Source of the DNA: Kutzneria sp. CA-103260
GTDB taxonomy: Bacteria; Actinomycetota; Actinomycetes; Mycobacteriales; Pseudonocardiaceae
Length of the DNA: 64,000 bases
NCBI RefSeq assembly: GCF_018263855.1
Contig: NZ_CP073318.1
Span: forward strand, 6,882,001 to 6,946,000
Direction of reading: 5' to 3'
The notes beneath the pieces are model-generated. The model searched no databases and was not told where the DNA came from. It worked only from the letters and a program-made list of their open reading frames with translations. A program made the translations under genes and the position numbers. Positions 43,793-52,492 of the stretch are shown one piece after another. Each line of letters starts with the position of its first letter. The stretch's first letter is position 1.

Positions 43793-46507
43793 TCAGGAGG
43801 CGGGTTCCAGTAGGCGGCCGTCGAGGCTGGCGGCGGCCAGTTCGACGCGGGAGCGGCAGCCGGTGCGGGCGAACAGCCGGGTGAGGTGGTTCTCGACGGT
43901 CTTCTCGCTGACGTTGAGGTCGAGGGCGATCTGACGGTTGGTGGAACCGGCGCGGATGAGCTCGATGATGCGCAACTCGGTGTCGGAGAACGGATCCCGG
44001 CGGTCGCGGGGGCGAGGGGCGGGCAGGCCGTGGTCGCGGATGAGGCCGCGGACGTGGTCGCGCAGGTTCTGCGAACCGGACTGGCAGGCGATTTCGTAGG
44101 CCTCGTACAGCCAGGCGGCGGGGTCGGCGGCGAACTGGGCGGCCACCAGGCAGGCGCCGATCATCTCGCTCTTGTAGCCACGGTCGCGCACGTGGCCGGC
44201 GCCGGCCTGGGCATGGGTCTGGTCACGGTGCACGAGGCCGCGGGCCAGGGACACGATGGCGGTGGTGATCCGGCAGGCGCCCTGCTGGTGCAGCTGCTCG
44301 ATCACGGCCAGCAGCTCGGCGGCGATCTCCTGGTCGTCCACGGAAATGGCGATCTCCAGGCCGCGGATCAGCAGTGGTTCGAGGCAGCCGCGGCCGCCGG
44401 TGGCGAGGACCTGGCGGTAGGTCCGCTGGGCCAGGAGCACCGCGTCCCGGGGGCGACCGGCGTCGGCGAGCAGCTTGACCTCGACCCAGGCGTGCATGGC
44501 GGCCAGGTCGGGCAGCGGCGCGGCGGCGGCCAGCCACTCGGCGGCGCTGGCGTGTTGGTGGCAGACGGCGCTGATCTCGGCAGCGACCAGCCGGGCGGCG
44601 TGGTGCACGATGGTGTCGCCGGAGCCGAGCATTTCCAGCTCCCGCACGGCGGACATGGCGGTGGACCAGTCCGCGGCGGCATAGCTGTGGATCACCCGCT
44701 GGTAGCGCGCCGCCACCCCGGTGTCGGGCACCCGGTAGCCCTCGCCGAACACGATCTCGAACACGGTGGCCACCTCCACCAGGGCCGCACCCTCACGAAG
44801 CCGGTCCAGGTCGGGGGAATCGGCCGGCCGGCCCGCCTGCTGCCAGGCCAGGCGGCACAGCTCCGGATCGCCGGACATCGCCGCCCGCAGCAGCCCGACC
44901 TGGTCGGAGGAGGCCACCTCCCGGGTGCAGATCCGGTGCATCGGCGCCCCACCGGGTCGGGCCAGCTCAACGGTGGAACCGCGCAGATCACCGGACCACC
45001 ACTGCAAAAACTCCGCGACCTCATCGGCCACGACCGGCTCGTCCAGCAGCGCCCGCACCGCCGACGGGGGCAGCGGGTCGGTGGAGTGCACGACCACCAG
45101 CACGACGGCGGCCGCCAGATCGTGCAGCGAGGCCGGGCTGGCGCCGAGATTTCCGTACCGGGTAAGGACTTCGTGCAGGAGCTCGTACTGGCCGGTGCGC
45201 ATCACCAGGCCGATCAGGGTGGCCAGTCCCCGGACGTGTTCGGGTGCCGAGGGATCCGTGCGGCGCAGCACGGCGGCGTACCAGCGGGCCGCGTGGTCGG
45301 GTAGCTCGGTTTCGGCCTCGACGGCCAAGTCCAGCAGCCAAGCCATGATCTCTTCGTCCAGCGCGAAAGTCGGGTCGCTGCCGGCGATGTGCTCGGCCAG
45401 CGCGGCGGGATCCACCCAGGTTCCCTCATCCCGCCGGTCCAACAGCAGGGTGGCGATCCGGGTGTGCAGCCACGCCGGGGCCGGCCGGTCCGCGACGGCC
45501 GCGGCCAGGGCCGGGCTCAGGCAGGACACCCGGCCGGTTTCGTCGACCACCAGCACGCCGGCGGCGATCAGCTCGTCCAGCAACCGGCCACACCGGGCGA
45601 GATCGGCGTCGATGGCCTGGCTGAGCAACGGCAGTTCGTCGAGCGGGATCGCCCCGAGCGCCGCGACGGCGGCCAGCAGGGCGGGTCCCGGCTCGCCCAG
45701 ACGCTCAGCTCGCCGCAGCAGGTGGTGATCCGGGGGCAGAGTTATCGCTTCGTCCGGACCACGTAGGCAAAGTCGGTCGTATACCGGGACCAACCGGTCA
45801 CGCAGGCCTTCCAGGGTGGCGAGGACGGTGCCCGGGTTGCCGAACAGCGGCCCGAGCGCGCGGCGCAGCGCGGCCACCGCCGACTTGTCGAGGCGGCCGC
45901 CGGCGGCCCGGTCGGCCAGTGCCTCGATGTCCTCGTCGGCCAACGGTCCGAGGGTGATTACCTGATCGGCGATGGTGAGCAGTTCGGCCGAGCCCGGGGT
46001 GGGCTCGACATCGTCACGACAGGAGGCCACGACCAGGCAGCCGGACTGACCGGCGGCGGCCAGCAGCAGGGCCGGTTCGGCGACGAGGTGCGCGTCCTCG
46101 GCCACCAGCGCGGTGCGCCGGGCTCGGGCGATCCGGTCGAACAGGACGCCCAGCTCGGCGGTCATCCGGGGAATCCACCAGTCGGAACCGGTACCGGACA
46201 ACCGATGCAGTCGCTCCACCGCGTTGAGCGACTCGGCCAGCCGAATGTCGCTGAACTGCTCGAACCGCCCGCGCAGCGCCCGCAGCAATGCCGCGACACC
46301 AAAGGGATCCTCGGTATCGAACCGCACCGGCAGCACCCGGGCGGCGTCGGTCGGCAGGCCACGGGTGGCCGCGTCCAGCAGCGCCGAACGGCCGACACCG
46401 GCTGGTCCGCGCACCACGGTCACGCGGCCGACCTCGCCGGAGAGCGCCGCGCGCAGGGCGGCCAACTCCTGTTCTCTGCCGCGAAGTCCGCTGTGCCGCC
46501 GTGCCAT
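43793..46507 (-). CDS. LAL-type LuxR transcriptional regulator
   Basis: 904 aa, ATG start. AAA/NACHT-like ATPase at the N-terminus: LRGREQELAALRAALSG, Walker A RGPAGVGRSALLDAA (about 35-49), then RRTALVAEDAHLVAEPALLL in the Walker B position. A long helical middle follows. The C-terminal HTH is DTELRIIELIRAGSTNRQIA, LDLNVSEKTVENHLTRLFAR, TGCRSRVELAAASL: a canonical LuxR DNA-binding domain. Large ATP-binding LuxR regulators commonly activate secondary-metabolite clusters. Divergent from a homologous gene starting at 46689 across a ~180-base shared promoter region. Confidence 0.88.
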   Translation of the reverse strand: MARRHSGLRGREQELAALRAALSGEVGRVTVVRGPAGVGRSALLDAATRGLPTDAARVLPVRFDTEDPFGVAALLRALRGRFEQFSDIRLAESLNAVERLHRLSGTGSDWWIPRMTAELGVLFDRIARARRTALVAEDAHLVAEPALLLAAAGQSGCLVVASCRDDVEPTPGSAELLTIADQVITLGPLADEDIEALADRAAGGRLDKSAVAALRRALGPLFGNPGTVLATLEGLRDRLVPVYDRLCLRGPDEAITLPPDHHLLRRAERLGEPGPALLAAVAALGAIPLDELPLLSQAIDADLARCGRLLDELIAAGVLVVDETGRVSCLSPALAAAVADRPAPAWLHTRIATLLLDRRDEGTWVDPAALAEHIAGSDPTFALDEEIMAWLLDLAVEAETELPDHAARWYAAVLRRTDPSAPEHVRGLATLIGLVMRTGQYELLHEVLTRYGNLGASPASLHDLAAAVVLVVVHSTDPLPPSAVRALLDEPVVADEVAEFLQWWSGDLRGSTVELARPGGAPMHRICTREVASSDQVGLLRAAMSGDPELCRLAWQQAGRPADSPDLDRLREGAALVEVATVFEIVFGEGYRVPDTGVAARYQRVIHSYAAADWSTAMSAVRELEMLGSGDTIVHHAARLVAAEISAVCHQHASAAEWLAAAAPLPDLAAMHAWVEVKLLADAGRPRDAVLLAQRTYRQVLATGGRGCLEPLLIRGLEIAISVDDQEIAAELLAVIEQLHQQGACRITTAIVSLARGLVHRDQTHAQAGAGHVRDRGYKSEMIGACLVAAQFAADPAAWLYEAYEIACQSGSQNLRDHVRGLIRDHGLPAPRPRDRRDPFSDTELRIIELIRAGSTNRQIALDLNVSEKTVENHLTRLFARTGCRSRVELAAASLDGRLLEPAS

Positions 46508-46688
46508 GCCGCGTGTCTCCTCCAGTGCCGACGGCGGAAACGCCGCGAGGCACCAGTTCTACGCGTTCGAGGCCCGTGGGGTTGCTCGGATGCCCGGAGT
46601 AGGGGACATCCCTCGGCAAGCCGTATGCTCGGAAACAGACCCGGCCGCCGAGGCAAACCTACGTGACCGTGAGGCGTCTAGACCCAAC

Positions 46689-49388
46689 GTGAGGCCTGCC
46701 AATCTTTCGTCGTCTTCCGCCCTGGTCGGCCGGGACGACGAGTTGCGCCGGATCGTCGAGTCGGCCGCGCCACTGGTCGTGGTCACGGGCGAGGCCGGCA
46801 TCGGGCGCAGCAGCGTGCTGGCCGCGGCTCGCGAGCGGCTGGCCGATCAAGGGGTGACCACGATCACCTCGCGGGGCGCTCGCAACGAGCGCACCCGCCC
46901 CTACGCCGTGCTCTCCCGGCTGTCCGCCCAGTTGACCGCGGCCGACGACCGTCCGCCGGCGAGTCGGCCCGCGCCGGTTGCGGGCCAGCTGGCCGACGCG
47001 CTGTCCCGGGCGACGGCCAATCACCAGCGGCTGGCGGTGTTCCTGGACGACCTGCAGTGGATCGACGCCGGTTCGCTGGCCACGCTGGTCCCGATGGTGC
47101 GGACGCTGGTCGGTAGCCCGATCACGTTCGTCGTCGCGCTGCGCTCGCGGATGGCCGACTCGAAGGCCGGCCGGGACGCGCTGGCCGGTCTGGTCGAGGA
47201 CGGCCTGGCCGAGGTGATCCCGTTGCGGCCGTTGCGCCGGGCCGAGGTGGACGCGTTGGTCACGGCAACGCTGGCGGCCAGGCCGGGCGACACGTTGTCG
47301 GAGTCGCTGCACCGCAGCTGCCGTGGCGTGCCGGCCGCGGTGCTGGCCGCCATCGACGGCCACCGGCGCACCGGGTCACTGCGCATCGTCCAGCGCCACG
47401 CCTATCTGGCCTGGCCGGGCAAACCTCCGCAGCCGGCCACCGATCTGCCCATGTTCGAGGACCTGCGGCAGCTGGGCGAGCCGGCCTGGCCCGTGGTCAA
47501 GGCTTTGGCCGTGCTGCATCCCCTCGGTGACGCGGCGACGCGGCTGATCGCCGAGGCGGTGGGCCTGTCGGAGGCCGAGGTGATCGAGGTGCTGGCCGGG
47601 CTGCGGGACGAGGGTGTGCTGCGGCCCGGCGGCAGACCACGGTTCCGGCTGCCGCTGCTGGCCGACTCGCTGGCCGTCTGCCTCGGCCCGTACGAGCGGC
47701 GACGCCTGGCCCAGATCGCCGTCACAGCGATCTGGACCGACGGGGTCGAGGCCGACCCGCGCTATCTGGCTGAGCAGCTGGTCACCGCGGGCAAACTGGT
47801 CGACCCGCCGCGTGCGGTCAACGAGCTGCTGGCCCAGGGCGCGATGCTGGACAACGGGTATTTCGCTGAACGCTGGCTGCGTGCCGCGGTCGACCTGATC
47901 ACCGACCGGGGCCAGCGGGCCTGGGCGCTGTTCATGCACGCCGCGGCGTGCTGCGTCCATCTCCGGTTCGCCGAGGCGGTGGACAGCGCCTCGGCGGTGT
48001 TCGCCGGCCACGCCGATCTCCTGCCGCCCGAGATCGTGCTGGAACTGGAGATGATCTACGTCGTCGCCCTGTTCGGCTCGGCCGACATCGAGGCGCTGAC
48101 CGCCATCGTCGACGAGGGCTGGCGCACGCTGCCCGGCGGCGAGGGCCATCGCATCGTCACCCGGGCCGCCGCGCTGTGCCACCTGGACCGCTGGCGGGAG
48201 GCGGACGAGCAGCTCCGGTCCACCCGGGAGATCTGGCGCGACGACAACGACGCGGTCGCCGCGTTCGGGCTGATCTTCAGCACCGGCACGACGTCGTTCC
48301 TCGGCCGGATGGCCGAGTTGCGCAGCGCCGTCGCCGATCCCGCGCAGCGGCCGCTGTGGGACGTGGAGCGGCACCGGCAGGAGCAGCTGGTCGAGTTGGG
48401 CTGGAACCTGATGACCTTCGGCGAGCTGGACCGGTCCGAGGCGTTGTTCGCCGCGCACGACCTGCCCGCCGAACGGCGCTCGCTGGACAACCAGGTGATC
48501 AGCGCCGCCCTCGCCGGCCGGTGGGATCACGCGCTCGACGTGGCCCGGGTCAGCCTGGCCACCGGGTCCTCGCTGGGCTACGCGGCCGCGCACACGGTGA
48601 TGTGCCGGGAGATGAGCATCATTCTGACCGCGCGCGGCCGGCTGGCCGAGGCCCGCACGGTGATCGAGAACGCGCAGGCCCGCGGGCCGATGCTGCTGCA
48701 CCTCCTGTCGGTGCCCGAGTCGGACCTGGAGCACGCTCTCGGCGCCGCCGAACGGGCCCGGCGACTGGTGCTCGACGGGATCGGGCTGGCCGTCGAGGGC
48801 GGGCTGGTGGTGGGCACCGACGAACTGTGGCTGCGCATGACGGAATGGCACCTGGCCGCGGGCAAGGCGACCGAGGCGCGGGAGTGCGCGGCCGAGGTGA
48901 TCCGGATCGCCGACCTGCTCGACACCGGCCGCGCCCGGCTGCACGGGTTCCTGGCCACCGCGATCGCCGACCGGGACGGCCGGGCCGCCGCCGAGGCCGT
49001 TTCCCTGGCCCGACAACGTGATCAGCCGTTCGAGCTGGCCAATGCCCTGAGCCTGCTGGCCGGCCGTGAGCTGGTGGAGGGCAAGCTGCTGCGCGAGGCG
49101 TACGAGCTGTACGACGAGCTGGACGCGCTACTGCCGCGGGCCCGGCTGCGTCAGGTGATGCGGGACCTGGACATCGCGGTGCCCGGCCGCAGCGCGACGG
49201 TGGCGGAGAACGAGCGGCTGCTGGCCGCGCTGGTGACCGAGGGGCTGACCAACCGGGAACTGGCGGTCGTGCTCGGCGGCAGCGAGAAAAGCGTGGAGGG
49301 CCGGCTGACCCGGCTGTTCCAGCGCACCGGATACCGGTCGCGAGTGGAATTGGCCGCGGCCATGCTCACCGGCGAATACCCGGCCTGA
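46689..49388 (+). CDS. LAL-type LuxR transcriptional regulator
   Basis: 899 aa from a GTG at 46689; an ATG at 46590 is possible, and the longer open frame overlaps the divergent neighbour. N-terminal ATPase: ALVGRDDELRRIVESAAPLV, Walker A GEAGIGRSSVLAAARE, Walker B LAVFLDDLQWIDAGSLATLV. TPR-like helical region in the middle (EADEQLRSTREIWRDDNDAV, GRLAEARTVIENAQARG). The C-terminal HTH is LLAALVTEGLTNRELAVVLG, GSEKSVEGRLTRLFQRTGYR, SRVELAAAML. Same architecture and length as the divergent gene; the two are probably ancient paralogues. Candidate pathway activators for the biosynthetic operon at 53.6-61.8 kb (inference). Confidence 0.87.
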   Translation: MRPANLSSSSALVGRDDELRRIVESAAPLVVVTGEAGIGRSSVLAAARERLADQGVTTITSRGARNERTRPYAVLSRLSAQLTAADDRPPASRPAPVAGQLADALSRATANHQRLAVFLDDLQWIDAGSLATLVPMVRTLVGSPITFVVALRSRMADSKAGRDALAGLVEDGLAEVIPLRPLRRAEVDALVTATLAARPGDTLSESLHRSCRGVPAAVLAAIDGHRRTGSLRIVQRHAYLAWPGKPPQPATDLPMFEDLRQLGEPAWPVVKALAVLHPLGDAATRLIAEAVGLSEAEVIEVLAGLRDEGVLRPGGRPRFRLPLLADSLAVCLGPYERRRLAQIAVTAIWTDGVEADPRYLAEQLVTAGKLVDPPRAVNELLAQGAMLDNGYFAERWLRAAVDLITDRGQRAWALFMHAAACCVHLRFAEAVDSASAVFAGHADLLPPEIVLELEMIYVVALFGSADIEALTAIVDEGWRTLPGGEGHRIVTRAAALCHLDRWREADEQLRSTREIWRDDNDAVAAFGLIFSTGTTSFLGRMAELRSAVADPAQRPLWDVERHRQEQLVELGWNLMTFGELDRSEALFAAHDLPAERRSLDNQVISAALAGRWDHALDVARVSLATGSSLGYAAAHTVMCREMSIILTARGRLAEARTVIENAQARGPMLLHLLSVPESDLEHALGAAERARRLVLDGIGLAVEGGLVVGTDELWLRMTEWHLAAGKATEARECAAEVIRIADLLDTGRARLHGFLATAIADRDGRAAAEAVSLARQRDQPFELANALSLLAGRELVEGKLLREAYELYDELDALLPRARLRQVMRDLDIAVPGRSATVAENERLLAALVTEGLTNRELAVVLGGSEKSVEGRLTRLFQRTGYRSRVELAAAMLTGEYPA

Positions 49389-49396
49389 CCCGAGAT

Positions 49397-49437
49397 CGGC
49401 GGCGTGTCCTGCTCCGGGGTACGAGAACACGCCGCCG
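49397..49437. terminator. Bidirectional hairpin between convergent genes
   Basis: CGGCGGCGTGT (49397-49407) pairs perfectly with ACACGCCGCCG (49427-49437), loop 19 bases, between the stops of the LAL regulator (49388) and the secreted protein gene (49477, minus strand). No T-tract, as usual in high-GC actinomycetes. Confidence 0.7.
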
Positions 49438-49476
49438 ACATATCTGCGAGCGGGGATAGGCCCGCAGAAAACCGGG

Positions 49477-49854
49477 TCAGACGCCCAGGTTGATGCCCTC
49501 CGTGCCGTCGCTCACCCGGCCGACGGCCTCCACGTTGTCGCCGCGCCCGCTGGCCTGGAAGTGCCCGAGGTTGATCTGCGCCCCGTTGTAGAAGGCCAGC
49601 ACCACGATGAGCTCGCCGGCGTCGCCCGGACCCCAGTTGCTGCACTGCCCCGGGCCGGTGACGGTCGTCTCCATGCCGCCCCGGTTGGGCCACTGCATGA
49701 CCGCGCTGTAGTCGGCGAACCGGTCGACGCACAGCTGCGCACCGCCAGCGGCCGGCGCCGCGGACGCCACCGCCGGCACCACCGCGAGGCCGACCAGGGC
49801 CAGTCCCACCGCAGCCGACGCCGCCGCGGTCCGCTTGGCCACCGATGAACGCAT
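49477..49854 (-). CDS. Small secreted protein
   Basis: 125 aa from ATG 49854, with AAAGGAGAT just upstream. Sec signal peptide: MRSSVAKRTAAASAAVGLAL VGLAVVPAVASA (cleavage after ASA, about residue 32). The mature ~90 residues have two Cys (QLCVDRFADYSAVMQWP; GPGQCSNWGPGDAGELIVVL) and a beta-rich pattern ending VGRVSDGTEGINLGV. No known enzyme motif. Its strand and the hairpin separate it from the LAL gene. Extracellular, role unknown. Confidence 0.75.
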   Translation of the reverse strand: MRSSVAKRTAAASAAVGLALVGLAVVPAVASAAPAAGGAQLCVDRFADYSAVMQWPNRGGMETTVTGPGQCSNWGPGDAGELIVVLAFYNGAQINLGHFQASGRGDNVEAVGRVSDGTEGINLGV

Positions 49855-50025
49855 GCGATCTCCTTTGTCCACGCCGATTCGCGGCCCTTTCTGAGCCGCA
49901 ATAGCGTCCGGTCCCCGCTGCCGTCGAGAGGATTGCCGGCGCCCCACAACAGTAGGAACTTCGGGGACAGCACCGAGCGCCGCGGACCGGATCAGCGGGA
50001 AACCCCTCAGCAACCACCACAGCGG

Positions 50026-50562
50026 TCAGGACGACGGGTAGCGGTCCAGTTCGCCGGCGGCCCAGAGCGCCCAGTCCCGCTGCAACTGCCGGTAGCGCAG
50101 GCCGAACTCGGCGGCGAAGCGGGCGAAGGGCGGCTTGGCGCCGGTGGTGGCGGAGGCGTCGATGTGCTCGATCGCCCCGGTGAGCTCGGCGATGCCGGCC
50201 TCGGCCTGTTCCACCACGTCGTCGAGCAGTGGCCGCATCTCGTCGGTCTCCAGCGCGGACAGCATGAACAGGCGCAGGGTCTGCTCGCTGCGCACCGGGG
50301 AGTCCTTGATCGGCGTGAGCATCCACTGCCGGAACTCGTCGGTGCCGGGCTGGGTGATGCCGTAGGACTTGCTGCCGCGCGCGCCCTCGTCGACGACCTC
50401 GATCAGCCCGTCCTCGGTCATCTTGCGCAGTTCCGGGTAGATGTGGCTGTGGCTGGCGTGCCACGCGTACCTGGACAGCGACTGCTCGAAGCGTCGGCGC
50501 AGGTCGTAGCCGGTCTGCGGGCCTTCCATGAGCAGCCCGAGCAGCGCGTGTCGAAGGGACAT
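50026..50562 (-). CDS. PadR-family transcriptional repressor
   Basis: 178 aa. Winged helix MSLRHALLGLLMEGPQTGYD, LRRRFEQSLSRYAWHASHSH, IYPELRKMTEDGLIEVVDEG, the PadR signature, followed by a helical dimerisation part (PVRSEQTLRLFMLSALETDE, WALWAAGELDRY). PadR proteins repress an adjacent gene until a phenolic or other small ligand binds. Divergent from the carotenoid-oxygenase gene 71 bp away, whose promoter contains repeated GTACATGT palindromes, a likely operator for both genes. Confidence 0.88.
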   Translation of the reverse strand: MSLRHALLGLLMEGPQTGYDLRRRFEQSLSRYAWHASHSHIYPELRKMTEDGLIEVVDEGARGSKSYGITQPGTDEFRQWMLTPIKDSPVRSEQTLRLFMLSALETDEMRPLLDDVVEQAEAGIAELTGAIEHIDASATTGAKPPFARFAAEFGLRYRQLQRDWALWAAGELDRYPSS

Positions 50563-50584
50563 GGGCCGAGTGTAGAGACAGGAT

Positions 50585-50620
50585 GTACATGTACCAATTG
50601 ACGTGTCAGCTCGTACATGT
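50585..50620. promoter_or_regulatory. Divergent promoter with probable PadR operator
   Basis: Palindrome GTACATGTAC (50585-50594) and a second GTACATGT (50613-50620) flank a TTGACG -35-like hexamer at 50599. The ATG-type palindrome ATGT-N-ACAT is the PadR binding pattern. Position covers the starts of both the PadR gene (50562) and the oxygenase gene (50633). Confidence 0.6.
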
Positions 50621-50632
50621 CATGGTTGATGC

Positions 50633-51973
50633 ATGAGCGACAACACTCCGATCTACCTGCAAGGGACCCTGGCCCCGGTGCCGGACGAGACCGACGCCGT
50701 GAACCTGCCGATCGAGGGCGCGCTGCCCGAAGAGCTGTCCGGCCGCTACTTCCGCAACGGGCCGAACCCCAAGCCCGGCGAGGACCCCGGCCACTGGTTC
50801 ACCGGCCACGGCATGCTGCACGGCGTGCGGCTGCGCGATGGCCGGGCCGAGTGGTACCGCAACCGCTGGGTGCGCACCCGCACCCTGGAGGGCGCGCGGC
50901 CGTTCCGCGAGGACGGCACCCGGGACTTGGCCGTCGGCAGCGCCAACACCTCCGTCATCGAGCACGGCGGCAAGATCTTCGCCCTGGTCGAAACCTCATT
51001 CCCACACCAGGTGACGCCCGAGCTGGACACCGTCGGCCCGTGCGACTTCGGCGGCCGGCTCACCACCGGCATGACCGCCCACCCCAAGGAGGACCCGGTC
51101 ACCGGCGAGCTGCACCTGTTCGGCTACGGCTTCAAGCCGCCTTTCCTGACCTACCACCGGCTCTCCGCCGACGGGCAGCTGATCACCAGCTTCCCGGTCG
51201 AGGTCGGCGGGCCGACGATGATGCACGACTTCGCCATCACCGAGAACCACTTGGTGTGGCTGGACCTGCCCGCCGTGTTCAACCCGGCGCGGGTCGGCAA
51301 GGGCATGCCGTACGAATGGAGCGACAGCTACCGGCCGCGGATCGGCGTGATGCACAAGGACGGCGGGCCGGTGCAGTGGTTCGACGTCGACCCGTGCTAC
51401 GTCTTCCACGTCGGCAACGCCCGCGAGGACGGGCAGGGGCGGATCACGCTGGACGCCGTCCGCTACAACCGTGCGGCGTTCCTCACTACGTGGAGCGACA
51501 TGTACAGCTCCCCGGACAGCAACGGCAGCGCCATCGTGAGCAGCGCCGTCCTGCACCGGTGGACGCTGGACACCACAACCGGCCGGGTCAGCGAGCAGCA
51601 GCTCGACGACCAGCACATCGAGTTCCCGACCGTCGACGACCGACTGGTCGGACGGTCCAACCGCTACCTGTACGCGGTCGACCAGCACGCGATCGTCAAG
51701 TACGACAACGCTTCCGGGGCCGTGCACCGGCACGAGCTCGGCACCGACTGGCACACCGGCGAAGCCGTGTTCGTGCCGGCCGCCGGCGGCACCGCCGAGG
51801 ACGACGGCTGGCTGATGTCGATCGTCACCAACATCGACCCGACCGTGCCGTCACGGCTACTCGTGCACGACGCCACCGACGTGACCGCCAAGCCGGTGGC
51901 CGCCGTGCAGCTGCCGCGGCGGGTGCCAGCCGGCTTCCACGGCTCGTGGATCCCGGACAGCGAGCTGGCCTGA
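50633..51973 (+). CDS. Carotenoid/apocarotenoid cleavage oxygenase family
   Basis: 446 aa, ATG start. RPE65/carotenoid-oxygenase beta-propeller: NLPIEGALPEELSGRYFRNG, PNPKPGEDPGHWFTGHGMLH, GVRLRDGRAEWYRNRWVRTR (the family's N-terminal signature), TAHPKEDPVTGELHLFGYGF, MMHDFAITENHLVWLDLPA (iron ligands His in HP and MHDF), ending GFHGSWIPDSELA (last His). These iron(II)-dependent enzymes split C=C bonds of carotenoids, stilbenes or lignin-like phenylpropanoids. Regulation by a PadR repressor, which often senses phenolic acids, favours a phenolic substrate (inference). Confidence 0.9.
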   Translation: MSDNTPIYLQGTLAPVPDETDAVNLPIEGALPEELSGRYFRNGPNPKPGEDPGHWFTGHGMLHGVRLRDGRAEWYRNRWVRTRTLEGARPFREDGTRDLAVGSANTSVIEHGGKIFALVETSFPHQVTPELDTVGPCDFGGRLTTGMTAHPKEDPVTGELHLFGYGFKPPFLTYHRLSADGQLITSFPVEVGGPTMMHDFAITENHLVWLDLPAVFNPARVGKGMPYEWSDSYRPRIGVMHKDGGPVQWFDVDPCYVFHVGNAREDGQGRITLDAVRYNRAAFLTTWSDMYSSPDSNGSAIVSSAVLHRWTLDTTTGRVSEQQLDDQHIEFPTVDDRLVGRSNRYLYAVDQHAIVKYDNASGAVHRHELGTDWHTGEAVFVPAAGGTAEDDGWLMSIVTNIDPTVPSRLLVHDATDVTAKPVAAVQLPRRVPAGFHGSWIPDSELA

Positions 51974-52492
51974 CCGGCTGACCGCTACTGCCGGCCGAGG
52001 AGGCCGTCGGCGACCAGGTCAGGGCTGGGCGATTCGTTGGGGCGGTTGTGGGTGTGGTTCGTGTGTCCGCACCGCGCAGTTGCCTAGTTCGCTTGGGTTG
52101 GGCGGGTGGTGACGTTTGGTGGTTTGCCGGCGGTTGGGTGTGGGGTTGGGTTTAGGGAGGGCTGTGGACTGGGGTGGGGGCGGGCTCGGGCGGTTGTCTT
52201 GCTGTGGGGTGGGTTGCCGGGGTGGGGTGTGGTTTGGGTGTCCGCACCACGCGGTTGCCGTTGGCCGGGCACGGTTGTGGCTCGGGTGTCCGCACCGCGC
52301 AGTTGCCGTTGGCCGGTATGCCATTCCTCTGGTCGCCGGCTACCCGTTTCCGCTGGCGATCGCCCTTGCCCCAGGCCGCCTTCACTCCCACCGCCACCAT
52401 AGCGGAAAGCGCTTGCCTAATTTGGTCACCCACACAGGTATTCATTGCCCCACAACAGGAATCGATCACTGTGAGGCGGTAGAATCGAGGGT
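51974..52492. repeat. Intergenic region with three dispersed 22-base repeats
   Basis: 519 bases. GTGTCCGCACC(G/A)CGC(A/G)GTTGCC occurs at 52063-52084, 52238-52259 and 52286-52307; the last two share the extension GTTGGCCGG. The strip between (52085-52237) is unusually G/T-rich on the plus strand (GGGTTGGGCGGGTGG..., GGTGGGGGCGGGCTCGGG). It precedes the HNH gene of a 13E12-like element, which often carries such repeats. No other gene seen. Confidence 0.65.

Noticed and set aside
43886..45304. 472-codon plus-strand frame
   Set aside because: Antisense to the LAL regulator; Gly/His-rich shadow composition.
47376..49016. 546-codon minus-strand frame
   Set aside because: Antisense to the second LAL regulator.
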